Assembly: GCF_000283155.1 (NCBI RefSeq)
Contig: NW_004454181.1
Span: 24,617,391 to 24,681,390 of the forward strand
DNA from: Ceratotherium simum simum
Taxonomy: Eukaryota > Chordata > Mammalia > Perissodactyla > Rhinocerotidae
Direction: 5' to 3'
Length of the DNA: 64,000 nucleotides
This document shows, one piece after another, positions 21,116 to 32,000 of this stretch; positions within the stretch are counted from its first letter, which is position 1, and each line of letters begins with the position of its first letter. Under the pieces are notes generated by a model. That model was not told the DNA's origin, searched no databases, and saw only the letters and a program-made list of their open reading frames with translations. A program made the position numbers and the translations under genes.

Positions 21116-21261
21116 GGGGTGTAGTGTGAGCCCCACACAGGGTTGCAGCCCTTGGCTTTTTCTGAGTCATTGAATTCATAGATTTTTCATTCATTTGTGC
21201 ATGGATGTATGTATTGGGACATTTAATTATTAAACAAATATCTATTGAATGGCAATAGTCC

Positions 21262-21447
21262 ATTCTCCTCACTGCAGCCAGAGTCATCTTTTAAAAATGG
21301 AAACTAGATCATATTTCTCTTCTCCATAAAACACTCCACTAGCCTCACATTGCTCTTGGACCTATGAGGCCAAATAGGATTTGGCCCTTGCTTGCCTCTG
21401 TCAGCACATCTTGTATCACTCTCATTCCCCATCATCTCCATCACTAC
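21262..21447 (+). mobile_element. L2-like LINE, left part
   Basis: 'cactgcagccagagtcatct', 'aaactagatcatatttctct' and 'aggccaaataggatttggcc' follow the same LINE consensus as 4600-4790. It is cut at 21447 by an LTR and resumes at 22533 in the same order, showing one original element. Confidence 0.75.
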
Positions 21448-22532
21448 TGTAGGGGAGAAAAAATAATTTTCCCTCTCCCCTTCTAGGTTCTTCATTAAGA
21501 TCTTCCCATAATACAAGCCAGATTAACAGGAGGAAAACAAACAAATTTAATAATATATATACCTCATGTATACATGGGAGATACCCAGAAAAACTGAGTA
21601 ACTCCCCTAAATGGCCCAAGCTATCACCTTAAATGCCATCTCTAGCTAAAGACAAAAGAAGATGTGGGGGTTGAGGAGCCAATTATGGGAGGTTTACAGG
21701 CAAAACATAGTAAATGAGGGTATGGTGGTGTCAGAGAGGGGGATGATCCCCCCCTCTACCCATCTTGAGTTCTTATGGGCTAATAATAAAATTGACACAA
21801 GACCAGATTAACAGGAGAAAAAAACAACTTAATATGTACATACAGAAGATCATATTAATGATGCTGTCTGAGATGGGCAAAGCAGGCTGCTTTTATATCT
21901 TTTTACACAAAGAAACAATAAATTTGTGAGGAATTGACAGGACAAAGAAACTTAGGTTTGGGGTATGTAATTAGTGAGGAATTTAAGCAGAGTTTAGGCT
22001 TAGGGTAATAAATTAGTAAAAGTAACAAGGTTTGTTCATACAGGCCCTTAGCCCTGAATTCACTAGCTCTGGTGATAAGGATACAGGTAGAGCACCTTTC
22101 ATATGAAAGACTTATTTCCTGTTTTTAGGGGGAACAGAGAGAGGAGAGTCAAAAATGCACCTCCCTTTTTTTTTTTTTTTTTTTTGCGTTGGCTCCTTCT
22201 CAAGTAACTTGAATTCAAAATAATATGCCATTGTGGGATACTTTGGGACAGCCTGCCTGGGCCCCAACAGTGGTATGCAGATTTAAGTCTCTTCCTTCTT
22301 CTTTGATAAGAGTTTCTAAAACTTAGTCATTTCCCTCTTCCTGGCATATCAAGGGAGACACTCTTACAAATGGACATTTTCCTTACAAATGTAAATATCC
22401 TTCAAAAAAGGTTAATTTCTGCTTCGTTTTCAGAGCTTCTCCTATGTCTGCTGTTTCTTAAAATTAAGCAGCCTAAAATGATCCTTATGCCAAAGAGGCA
22501 TATTTTGGGGTGACCAATTCTGCTCCCCTTCA
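21448..22532 (-). mobile_element. Class I (ERV1-like) LTR with internal duplication
   Basis: Bounded by TG at 21448 and CA at 22532; read on the minus strand it ends '...ttctcccctaca'. Flanks 'ctac' (21444-21447) and 'ccac' (22533-22536) suggest the 4-base target duplication usual for gammaretrovirus-like elements. A U5-like block ('ccagattaacaggag') occurs twice, at about 21520 and 21804, so the 3' part of the LTR is duplicated in tandem. A T-run at 22164-22185 is an A-run on the LTR strand. No internal viral genes are present. Confidence 0.65.
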
Positions 22533-22900
22533 CCACCCTCCAGCCATACATCAGGTGTTCTGTCCTGAGATCACACTAAGCCCCACCTTGCCTCAGGTCT
22601 TTGTATTTGCTGTTCCCTCTGCCTAGAATGCTCTTGCTGGCTCTCACATGGCTGGCTCCTTCTCATGGTTCAGCTTTAGTATAAAAGTTAACTCCTCAGA
22701 GACGCCTGCCTTTAGCATGCTGTCTGAATTATCCCTACCACATTTCCTCTTCTAGCACCTGTATTTTCCTTCCAGCACTTACTGCCATCTGTGTGTATCT
22801 TTATCTATTCACTTGTTGGTTGCTTGTCTCGTCCATGGTCATTTTCTTTGTTGTCCCTGACCCAGAGCAGCCCTCAGCAAATGTTGGTGGAGTGATCGAA
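22533..22900 (+). mobile_element. L2-like LINE, right part
   Basis: Continuation of the element at 21262: 'caggtctttgtatttgctgt', 'tccctctgcctagaatgctc', 'actcctcagagacgcctgcc' and 'cagccctcagcaaatgttgg'. The plus-strand LINE reading is colinear with the left part. Confidence 0.8.
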
Positions 22901-23764
22901 TGATCCCACTAGAGATGAGATGTTCTGTCCTAGGCACCAACAGGGGCTACAGCGGCGAATCTAACAGATCCCTAGCCTGTGGCATTGATAATCTAGGAGG
23001 AATGACAAAGAAAAAAATAAACATCAAAACATCACCATTTGTTTATCCATATTTCAACTTTGCTAAACCCAAAGCCTCCATTTTATAACAGATATTTGTA
23101 ATGTTCTCCTTTCATATCCTCATACAAAGTTTAATAGATAATATAACCAACTTTGATGCATATGTCTATAAAATCAAAATGCTCTAAATAAAATATAAAA
23201 GGGAAATAAGAGAAAATGAATTTATAATAAACTGATAGTATTTAGTGCCTGGATACAATTGTGCTGGAACACATATCTACTTGTAATGAATGTGTTTGGA
23301 TTTGAGAGAAGCAAGATAATATCTAAATGAATATAATCAACACTTTTTTCTTACAGTTGCTGTTTTGAAATTGGGGCTTACACACACATAACCACACATT
23401 TAGAATCACAATGACTGTCACAGCTACAAATACAGACTGAGACAAGTGTGTCGTGTTCATAAGCCAAAAACTAAAAAGAGCAGGGCTGTTGATGGCATGG
23501 TTTACTGAAGTGGTGAATGACTCTTTGGAAAGTTCTGAACAAAGCAAAATACAGTCTTCCCTTGACTTACCTTGTCATTACATTCCTAGAAAATCTCCCT
23601 GTGTAAAGCCATGCAAAAAACACATTTTTTAAATATGTAAAATGGGGTTAAGTTCTAGGCTCAAATGAGTAGAACCTGGTTTTTTACTTCCTGGGGATGT
23701 GACAAGATATTCAAGAGTTTTGAGGGAAAAAGGACAATTCTTCTTAGTACAGATCTGATGCATT
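22901..23764. other. No assignable feature
   Basis: AT-rich unique-looking sequence. No repeat or exon landmark is strong enough to report. Confidence 0.4.
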
Positions 23765-23885
23765 AGAGGATTTCTAACATTTCTGACCTCACCCAATAAA
23801 TTCTAGTAACACCAATCAGCTTTTGTGACAACAAAAACTGCCACCTTGTGGTTAGTACTACCCTTGTTGAGAATCACTGATTAAA
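23765..23885. mobile_element. hAT-type non-autonomous DNA element, end fragment
   Basis: 'ttttgtgacaacaaaaactg' followed by 'ttgttgagaatcactga' matches the terminal part of the hAT element seen more completely at 50418-50635 ('gttgtgacaacagaaacc'). Confidence 0.5.
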
Positions 23886-24493
23886 TTAAACAGACTTATA
23901 CATATATTGATAGCTTACAAGGTGCTAACCATGTTTTTTTGTTTTTTTTTTTAAAAGGCCATATTTCTAAGATAATGAGTCGACAATGTTGATAATAATG
24001 CCAGAGCATTTGGAGAATAGAGCCAAAATCACACTCAGGACTTTAGATGGGTTGCAGAATGAACCTTAATGTGACCTGTGGACACTCTTGCTCATCTCAG
24101 CCTCCCCACTGTGCAACAGAGCCCCCCTGTGTGGGCTGCACGTGGCAGAGACAGAACTCAGCTCCTTGTGATTAGCTTATTTGAAGAAGTAGTCTCCTCT
24201 CCTGGAAAATCTTCTGAAAATCAATATAAAACGCAGGGTACTTAAAACATATTCATGCCACACAAACATTAGAAGTACATAGGAGACTGGGAAATACAGA
24301 TGTAAGGTTATCTGAAGGGGAATTATTTTTGTTAAACATTATAAAATATTACCCAAACTTGAATATACATGCAGGAGGGAACAAAGGAGATTGAGGAAAT
24401 TAAAATCCACAAAATCAGCCTATAATTTGAATCTATTTCAATTAATGAACAAATATTTATTAAACACTGTCAAATGACAAAAATAATACAATT
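23886..24493. other. No assignable feature
   Basis: Contains a T-run near 23935-23952 and otherwise unique-looking DNA leading up to a solo LTR. Confidence 0.4.
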
Positions 24494-24863
24494 TGGTAAC
24501 AAGTTTGATGTCCTTTATTCAAGGGAAAATAATCCATAGATTGAGGGGGTCCAGTGCCTCCCAAGCAGTGGAACACTGTTCCCCAGGGATTTGGGGCAAG
24601 AGCGAGTTTCACAGAGCTTTAGAAGAGGCAGCGTGGACACAGGGCGTGATTGGCTGGGAAGTTGGAGATTTCCTGGTAAGGCAGCAGGTCCTGTTTTCCA
24701 GGGTAAGGTGAGCTAGCTAAAGCTGAGCTGGAGGTTTGTGACTGGTGTACATCAGTTTTCCTAGACAGTGAGGCATTTCTCTTAAGTGCAGACTGACTTA
24801 GGTTTAGATTTGTGACGTGGACTAGACCACCGGAGTGGCCTCCATTTTGTGTCTTGATGTACA
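24494..24863 (-). mobile_element. Solo LTR, class I ERV type
   Basis: A clean 370-base LTR: TG at 24494-24495, CA at 24862-24863, and identical 4-base flanks 'aatt' (24490-24493 and 24864-24867). On the minus strand it carries a poly(A) signal AATAAA (complement of 24514-24519) close to the 3' end and a GC-richer centre ('gaaactcgctcttgcccc'). Four-base duplications are typical of gammaretrovirus-like integrases. Only the LTR remains, implying LTR-LTR recombination. Confidence 0.75.
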
Positions 24864-24904
24864 AATTTCCTTTATCAATACTTAGTGTGTATATTTCTCG
24901 TTAT

Positions 24905-25040
24905 TACCATTGTTGTAGTTTTAATCTTTTTTTTCTTTGTTAAATGATAAACCCTCCCAGGCAGATAGCAAACTTTCCCATTCTTTTGGAATTCATATTT
25001 TGCCTAGCACAACACTTGACACAGAGTAGATATATACTAT
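24905..25040 (+). mobile_element. L2 LINE 3' end
   Basis: 'aaaccctcccaggcagatag', 'catattttgcctagcacaac' and 'acttgacacagagtagatat' follow the L2 3' terminal order. Confidence 0.6.
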
Positions 25041-25049
25041 CTGGTTAGA

Positions 25050-25200
25050 ACGGGAGTTCTCCAGGTGAATCAGAACCACCTGTAAGGCAGAGTTTCTGAT
25101 TCAGAAGGTCTGGGTGGGGTCTGAGAATTTGCATTTCTAACAAGTTCCCAGGTGACGCTGCTGCTGCTGATCCAGGAAATACATTTTGAGAATCATTGGC
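25050..25200. mobile_element. MER5A-like hAT MITE
   Basis: 'gagtttctgattcagaaggt', 'ctgggtggggtctgagaatt', 'tgcatttctaacaagttccc' and 'aggtgacgctgctgctgctg' are diagnostic of MER5A, a Charlie-type non-autonomous transposon. Confidence 0.85.
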
Positions 25201-25209
25201 TTAAAGCAT

Positions 25210-25450
25210 AATATTGTTGTGAAGAGTGCAGGCTCTAGAAACAGATGCACATAAATTTGAATTCTAGCTACACTACCTATAAACTATAATTTGTTGGGCC
25301 ACTTACTGAATCTTTCAGAGCCTCAGTCTCTCCTAATTTAATTAATGGGGATAATAATACTTATTTCATCAACTGTGAGGATAAAATTAAACAATGAATA
25401 GAAAGTGCTATGTAACTAGCACACAGTATGTGCTTAGCAGACACTAGTTA
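25210..25450 (+). mobile_element. MIR SINE, nearly full length
   Basis: 'gaagagtgcaggctctagaa' (head), 'cctcagtctctcctaattta', 'ggggataataatacttattt', 'gtgaggataaaattaaacaa' and 'acacagtatgtgcttagcag' run through the whole MIR consensus. Confidence 0.9.
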
Positions 25451-25454
25451 TTTT

Positions 25455-26169
25455 TATGGAACTTCCTCCACCAAGAAAAGGCATAGGAATACTTGCAAAA
25501 GTATTAATGTGGAATGTATATGATGAATAATTATTATAATAGAGGCATTTTAGGAAACATTTCAAATTTGAGTTTAATGATTTTCCTTTGGATCTATCTG
25601 AATTAGGAAGGTCATTCAGAGGATTTTGATGTTAAAAAAAAAAAAAAAGTCAAGGACCCATTAGAGTTGGTAATTAAAATATTGCTGAAGCATCCGCTGT
25701 ATTTATATGAAAACAGCTCAATTTACCTACAGCAGAAAGTTGCTGTCTGGGAAGAAATATAATATTCAAACAGCTTGCAATCAAAATAGCTACCCCACAC
25801 CTGGGAAAAACATCTTGGTAATTTTGAGAGTAGGACAAGAGTGGAAATTAACAAATGCTTTTCTTTGCAGCAGCAGTAATAATAGTAATTTTAAAAAGCT
25901 GTTTTTCCTCTTTTTCTCCAATATGATGATTCCTTTGATTGTCACTGAATATAGGAAGTAGCAAGGTTTGAGAGTATAGCTTGTGTCCTCATGAAGGTAA
26001 AGGAATCAGGCCCTTCGGAGAATGACCTGCACTCTTTCAGCATGGCACTCGCAATGAGTTACCAAGGCAGCCCTGGAACGAGGCATCTGAATGACAGTCT
26101 CGTGTGGATGGGGAAGAACTAAATGGTGGTCCAGTCTCCCATGCCCCCTTTCGATGTTTGAATGACTTC
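25455..26169. other. No assignable feature
   Basis: A14 run at about 25634-25648, otherwise unique-looking. Open frames here show no domain. Confidence 0.4.
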
Positions 26170-26345
26170 TCATAATTCCTTTCCAAGCTCTCCAGTGTAT
26201 TCTTCAACACCTCTAGTGATAGGGGACTCAGCTCCAAAGGACATTTGCTCCGACCTTGACCAGCATTTACTATAAGAATTTTCTTCTTTACATTGAGCTG
26301 GAAGGTCAATCGTCTTTTCACATACACAAAAGCAGCTACTGGGGC
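26170..26345 (+). mobile_element. L3/CR1-like LINE fragment
   Basis: 'caacacctctagtgataggg', 'gactcagctccaaagg' and 'ataagaattttcttctttac', 'attgagctggaaggtc' correspond to the CR1/L3 consensus ('ctccagtgatggggaactca ... agttcttccttatattgagc'). Confidence 0.7.
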
Positions 26346-26644
26346 CCACCTGAGTCTTCTATTCTCTTGGCAAATGCTTCCACATCCAAGGGCTCTATAA
26401 GAAATAATTATTTTAAGAATTCAGATATAGAAAAACTTAAGAATTTGGTTGCAGAATAAATTACTCATCATTTTTTTAAAAAGAAATAGAAATTCAGAGA
26501 CTTTGAGAGCTCAGGCAAATGTCACCCAGATGTAACTAAAATTTATATCCCACCTCCTGTTTTAATTTTTTCTCTGACCTTTCCATTTGGGTTTCCAATG
26601 GGCTCCGGGATGTGGGCTGTGGCATTCTTGGAGACGTCCACAGT

Positions 26645-26775
26645 AGATAGATGCATTCATTTATTTGTTTACCAAAGAAATAGTTATTCCTGAACACAGT
26701 CTGTGTGCAGGAGATTGTGCTGAGGGCTCTGGGTCTATAAAGATAACAAAACTCAGGAGGAAATTAGCTTTTATT
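26645..26775 (-). mobile_element. L2 LINE 3' end
   Basis: 'agatgcattcatttatttgt' and 'gagattgtgctgagggctct' correspond to the reverse complement of the L2 terminal region. Confidence 0.6.
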
Positions 26776-26934
26776 TGTATATTAACTTGACATCACCCTT
26801 AAGCTTCTTCATTATTCAGTGGAATTGAGGTGACTGACTATCGATGTCTGTCATGGGTAAGGTGGTGGGAAGGGCCTCCATCCTCATTTTGGTGCAATGT
26901 ATTGTGGATCCTATTCTAGGCCTGTAGGGAGTAC

Positions 26935-27145
26935 ATAAATACATGCAAAATGTGTACCAGAGATTGGAAGTGCTGCTGGAGGAGAGACTAAAGCGGTCAC
27001 CATGGGCTGGTAATGCTTTAGGAAAGAAATGTGCCTTGAATTTGAATGGGTAGAAAAAAGGATAACATTCCAGGCAAGAAGCAGAGCAGAAATAAACATA
27101 CAGAGAAAGGAATAGCCATATTGTATTTGGGGACAAGGATAAAAT
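26935..27145 (-). mobile_element. L2 LINE fragment
   Basis: 'aatgtgccttgaatttgaat', 'gggtagaaaaaaggataaca' and 'ttccaggcaagaagcagagc' are reverse-strand L2. It probably belongs to the same L2 as 26645-26775. Confidence 0.6.
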
Positions 27146-27387
27146 CAATAGACTCTTGTCCCAGAAAAATGGACAAGGAGAGGTTTAATAAATATGGATG
27201 ATGTTAAAGTCAAGTCAGGAAGTCCAGAAACACTTCTGTGTGGTTCTAATAACTGTGAGAACTAGCAACAAGGAATAAAAGGTCCTTCTCATTTTGCCAG
27301 TGACTTTCAGCAAGAGAGACAGGGGCCAAACTTAGATCAGATAAGTTGATTTAGCTAAATAACAAGCCAGTATACGCAAGTTCACAT

Positions 27388-27648
27388 TTTTTTGTGTGTG
27401 TGAGGAAGATTGGCCCTAAGCTAACATCCGTTGCCAATCTTCCTCTTTTTGCTGAGGAAGATTAGTCCTGAACTAACATCCTTGCCCAACTTCCTCCATT
27501 CCGTATATGCGATGCTGCCACAGCACGGCTTGATGAGCAGTGTGTAGGTCTGTGCCGGGGATCTGAACCCAAGAAGCCCGGGCTGGCAAAGTGGAGTGAA
27601 CGAACTTGACCACATAACCATGCTGGCTATGCCACCAAGCTGGCCTCT
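27388..27648 (-). mobile_element. ERE SINE, tandem copy 1
   Basis: A full ERE in minus orientation: tail as T-run at 27387-27393, 'gaggaagattggccctaagc', 'gaggaagattagtcctgaac', 'catgctggctatgcc' and head near 'ccaagctggcc'. The left flank 'gcaagttcac' (27376-27385) recurs at 27649-27658. EREs are tRNA-derived, L1-mobilised SINEs of perissodactyls. This copy is more diverged than its neighbour. Confidence 0.9.
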
Positions 27649-27658
27649 GCAAGTTCAC

Positions 27659-27906
27659 TTTTTTTTTTTTTTTGTGAGGAAGATCAGCCCTGAGCTAATA
27701 TCTGATGCCAATCCTCCCTTTTTTGCTGAGGAAGATTGGCTCTGAGCTGACATCCGTACCCATCTTCCTGCACTTCATATGGGACACTGCCACAGCATGG
27801 CTTGACAAGTGGCCCATCGGAGCACGCCCGGGATACGAACCGGCGAAGCCTGGGCCGCCAAAGCGGAGCGCGCGCACTTAACCACTGCACCACCAGGCCG
27901 GCCCCA
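27659..27906 (-). mobile_element. ERE SINE, tandem copy 2
   Basis: It starts with a T-run (27659-27674), then 'gtgaggaagatcagccctga', and ends at the head 'accaggccggcccc'. Flanked by 'gcaagttcac' at 27649-27658 and 27908-27917. The B box (reverse strand, near 27830-27842, 'gggatacgaacc') is recognisable. It is inserted on the same target as copy 1, with no host sequence between them apart from the target repeat. Confidence 0.92.
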
Positions 27907-28114
27907 TGCAAGTTCACATTTATGAGTGTAGAAAACAATTTATTCTGCACAAAGAAAATTAATATAATTTCATGGTGGTTTTTAGAGCATCACTCTAAGA
28001 GTATCCCCTAAAAGAATTGTGCCTGTAAGCGAAAGCATGCTGGAAGTTTTGAAAAATCTGTTGTATAATGTTGAAGTTGGATTGTAAGACAGAGAGCCAG
28101 TTTGGAGTATCCTG

Positions 28115-28362
28115 AGAATGTGTATTCTCAATAGGGGCAATATTGACACCATGGGGGCAAAGACTGATTCTTGGAGGGAGGAGCAAAAGATTTTACTCTT
28201 TGTGTGTAAAGTGCAGATATACATAGTGTATAAAAATAGATATGCAGTATATTTGTGATACTAAAATTTCATGGGGCTGCAATTAGGAAAAAAATGTCTA
28301 ACAAACTCCTTAGGGAAGTGATGATGAAGTAAGGGTTGAGAAACAGTGCTCTAGAGGAAGGC
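28115..28362. mobile_element. hAT-like MITE with terminal inverted repeats
   Basis: The left end 'tgtgtattctcaatag' (28119-28134) and right end 'gttgagaaacagtgct' (28338-28353) form an imperfect inverted repeat with the 'ttctcaa' core common to hAT/Charlie MITEs. The interior is diverged and the family is not assigned. Confidence 0.5.
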
Positions 28363-28873
28363 CAGCTGATCAATCAGAAGAGGATCCAGCCTTGCAAGTT
28401 TAGAAACCTTATTTTTGTTAGTAAACAGTGAGTAGATGCAACTTTCAGGAGTATTGTCATCATTAATCAAGATCATAGAAACCGATAAAGACTCCAGAAT
28501 ACCTATGGTGTTTCTCATTGTAAATGAATAAAATGTCAGATGAGCTAGAATATCTATGTTAGCTTATGTAGCATGACCTTCTTTCTATGCAGAAAGCTAC
28601 ACGAGAAACCGAAAAACAGAGTTTTCTTGTAAAGCATGAACCAGAAAAAGGAAGTTACTTATTCGATTTCAAATGTGCAGTGGTGTAGTTTAGCAGAGCC
28701 ATGCACAGCTAATCTCCGTATTAGGAATATATCTGCCCTGATTACTGGGAGCTCCCATGAGTGAGCCAAAGAACTAACCTGGATGGTACCTGCTACTCTT
28801 TGCTTCTAGGGCACCATTTTCTTATGCTTTTATAGCTGACCTCTTCTGGTTGACATATTACTCCTTAAGGTTT

Positions 28874-29810
28874 TGTTAAATAACTAAAATTCAACTGAGT
28901 AAATTTTAAAGATCTAATTGGCTTTATTCAATGATTCTTGAATCGAGCAGCACCCCATCTAACAACTAGAAAGGAGCTCCAAAGGACTGCACAAAATGGA
29001 AGGTTTTGAATGAAAGGGGACAAAAAAAGGAAATTATTAGCAAAGAGTGCATGGTTTCAGGCAAGGTCCCCCTCCTAAAGTGAACAGAAGGGGCCTATTG
29101 GGCACATTACCTCACTAGTGCTGAGGAAGAAATTCCAGATTGACTGGTTAAGATTACATTCCTGGTAAAAGCTGAGATCACAGTTAGGTTTGGTATTAAA
29201 TTTTGGTTTGCTGACATAGGGCTAGTAGCCCAAGTGACTCCACTTTGGGCCTGTTGCTTCTTTTTAACAGTTTATTGAGCCTAGTGTCACATCTGGTTGT
29301 CAGTAAAGACTCTTTTGTTTTTTTTTTTGTGAGGAAAATCAGCCCTGAGCTAACATCCGTGCTAATCCTCCACTTTTTGCTGAGGAAGACTAGCTCTGAG
29401 CTAACATCTATTGCCAATCCTCCTCCTTTTTCTCCCCAAAGCCCCAGTAAACAGTTATATGTCATAGTTGCACATCCTTCTAGTTGCTGTATGTGGGACG
29501 CAGCCTCAGCATGGCCAGAGAAGCGGTGCGTCGGTGCGCGCACAGGATCCGAACCCGGGCCGCCAATAGCAGAGCTCACGCACTTAACCACTAAGCCACG
29601 GGGCCGGCCCAGTAAAGACTCTTTAAGGTAGCTTTACATACCTCTAATCTAACTCATTTTTCATTGTTTAACTCTCAGCAGCCAGCGTTGTTTATATCTG
29701 GGTTGGAAGACCTCTTCACTGTGTTTCTATAGGGACTACACTCACTACAATGATGTAACTTCGGGACCTGTTTGGATAAGGTGGTTAGAGGGCCTTTGTG
29801 TTTTCAAAGT
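28874..29810 (-). mobile_element. LTR, ERV-like, interrupted by an ERE
   Basis: On the minus strand the 3' end is marked by AATAAA (complement of 28923-28928) and by '...ttatttaaca' ending at 28874. The interior contains 'ctagaaaggagctccaaagg', 'agtgcatggtttcaggcaag' and similar LTR-like text. After the ERE at 29316-29610 the element appears to continue to about 29810; its 5' boundary is uncertain. No viral coding sequence is seen. Confidence 0.5.
29316..29610 (-). mobile_element. ERE SINE, longer subtype
   Basis: Flanked by a perfect 14-base target duplication 'agtaaagactcttt' (29302-29315 and 29611-29624). T-run tail at 29317-29328, head 'cacggggccggccc' at the right. It is longer than the other copies because it holds an extra central block ('aaagccccagtaaacagtta', 'catccttctagttgctgtat'), the mark of the ERE2-type subfamily. 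The clean flanks suggest a fairly young insertion. Confidence 0.93.
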
Positions 29811-29814
29811 GTAC

Positions 29815-29955
29815 TGCATGCACTACAGTCAAGTCATAGGGCTCCACCCACACTGAGTCAGAATTTCTGATGGTAGGCCTGAGGAATCTGCATTTTTAAT
29901 AAGCACTCTGGATGATTCTGATGTCTGTTGAAGTTTGAGCAACGCTGTTTTATAA
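29815..29955. mobile_element. MER5A-like hAT MITE
   Basis: 'gggctccacccacactgagt', 'cagaatttctgatggtaggc', 'gaggaatctgcatttttaat' and 'ggatgattctgatg' follow MER5A, in the orientation opposite to the copy at 25050. Confidence 0.8.
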
Positions 29956-30934
29956 GGAATTTTCTGAGGCATCTCTTAAAAAGAAGCAAGATTTTCCTAT
30001 TGCAGGAAGGGTGATCAGACCTTCTTTCTTAGGTCGTTGTCGAACTAGTAACCCTAGTCACTGTTTGAACTGCTTTTCTATATTTAATATAAACACTTGG
30101 TTATATCAGTCTTAACCATTAAGAATCATTGGCAAAGACAGAGGACAAAAGGTTTGCTGTCACAAATACATCACTGCATTTCATCTCAAAGCACATAAAT
30201 GTCCCTAAGTGAATGCATCTTTCAGCTAGATGGAGCAGTCCTCTTTCCACTCCATAATTTCTTAGGACAAGTATGTTGGAACCATGGAAAGACTTCTAGG
30301 GTAGGGTCTGAAGTTTGGAGTTAAAACCTTGGGACTGTAAATAGCATGTCTTCTGTCCATAAGCAACTAGTTTAGCCTTTTGGGGCTGTAGTCACATAGT
30401 TGCCTAAGCAGGGTAAAAATCTTCCTAGTTATTTGACAGGATATTTGTATAATCAAAGGAGGGAATACTTGTTAAGTCATCATAAAAAGTTAAATTCATA
30501 ATAATGTAAGGTATGATTATTAAAAACTGACTCCCAAATGTAGCCATGCTTGTGGCGGGTAAAATAATTTTTTTCCCATGTTAGTCTAAGCTAATGGTGA
30601 TGGGCTTGAAGAATTTTGAGTTGAAGACGATTTCAAGGAGGAGAGATCAGATGTTAAAAATAATCACTGGAAGTGAATGTATGTGCCAGAATGTGAAATG
30701 ACACCCCCGGAATTTCCCAGGAACCAAGAGTGACATTTAAGCAATTGAAAACATCAGCAGAACGAATCGACTCACAGAATACAAATTTATGTCAAGAAGG
30801 AAATAGAAGTATGGTGCTGCTTCTGAAAAAGAAGAGAAACTTTACAAGAACATTAATAACATGTCTATCACGCAGCCTTCTCTACCACGGGGGGAAAATT
30901 ATTTCCCTATAAATCCGCCCTGGATAAAATGTCC
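29956..30934. other. No assignable feature
   Basis: Nearly 1 kb of unique-looking sequence. A 60-codon frame at 30730-30912 has no domain. Not called. Confidence 0.4.
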
Positions 30935-31370
30935 TGCTTACTCTTTCTGAAGCACAGCTCTGCTTGTGCCAGACCCCTATTTAAAGTCTTGGGTGTCTCT
31001 TATTTCACCTACAAATTCAAACCATTTGGTGTGGGATTGAAGACTTTCCAAAAATCTAATCTGATCCCACACTTCCAAACTCATTCTCCCACTGTCTCTC
31101 TTCACTCGCTCTAATTGCAACTGAACAGTAGGCTTTGCTGTTTCCCAAATAAATCTATCCTTTCCTATCTCTACCCTCTATCTCTATCTCCTCCACCTTC
31201 TAACTCTTTCTCGTGCACACACAAGTCTAATGCCAACCCATCAAGGCCAAGTTAAAATATCACTGCTCTCCGTTGCAAATTAAAATCTCACCTTAATCTG
31301 GGTTACTTTATATAGTTATAGAATTGAAAAGATCAGAGACTGTATTCACTTAAAATGTAGCTGGATCTAG
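30935..31370 (+). mobile_element. L2-like LINE fragment
   Basis: 'cacaaattcaaaccatttgg'-type text, 'ctgatcccacacttccaaac', 'tcattctcccactgtctctc', 'tcaaggccaagttaaaatat' and 'atcagagactgtattcactt' follow the L2-type order with strong decay. Confidence 0.55.
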
Positions 31371-31439
31371 CTGCTCAAATGATGTCATCAGGAATCTGTA
31401 TTTTTCTGTCTTTTGGCTCTGATCTGTACTGAATAGATT

Positions 31440-31790
31440 TGTAATCAACACCTCCTTCTGACGTGGCAAAAATGGACTCCAATAGCTCCAAGAATATGTT
31501 CCACTATCTTACCAACCCTATCAAAAAGAAAAAGCCTATTTACTAATACACACAACAAAAGTCCTGGGTAGGGCTCTCATGGCTACCATTGGATGATGTG
31601 CCCATCTCTGAGTTAATTGTTATGGCTGGGGAATGTGAATGTGGTGCTCTAACCACTTGGCCAAGCTCCTATGCTGACCTTGGTCTTGGGGGTGGGTTAG
31701 TTCCACCTGTACTGTAGAAACTGAAAGTGATGGAGGGTGACTCCTGAAAGGAAAATAGAGATTATACTAACACAATAAAGAGGAATGGAT
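31440..31790. mobile_element. Unclassified ancient repeat
   Basis: 'tggatgatgtgcccatctct', 'ggctggggaatgtgaatgtg' and 'gtgctctaaccacttggcca' recall a common medium-reiterated mammalian repeat (a 'gtcacatgctcatctctgaaccaatcac' type motif). I cannot assign its class. Confidence 0.35.
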
Positions 31791-31829
31791 GCTGGGATGG
31801 CACAGACATGAGATTCTACTTCAACCATT

Positions 31830-32000
31830 TCTTCTAGTTGGAAGTAATATCTTCTCCTATTAACATTCCTATAGCACTTGGCGACTTTCTATCTTGCATT
31901 ACAGTTGTCTGTGCACACGTCTCATTTCCTCACTAACCTTTAAGACCCTGGAAATGAAGGGAAGCTCCTACTCATCATTCTATTTTCCACACTGCCTTGC
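31830..32000 (+). mobile_element. L2 LINE fragment, weak
   Basis: 'tatagcacttggcgactttc' and 'ctttaagaccctggaaatga' resemble the L2 'catagcacttatcacc' and 'gtaagctccatgagg' segments. Confidence 0.45.

Noticed and set aside
24493..24711. 72-codon frame with tryptophans, considered as an exon
   Set aside because: It lies wholly within the solo LTR at 24494-24863.
29196..29631. Overlapping open frames of 128-131 codons on both strands
   Set aside because: They are the ERE SINE and its flanks; SINE-derived frames are common and non-coding.
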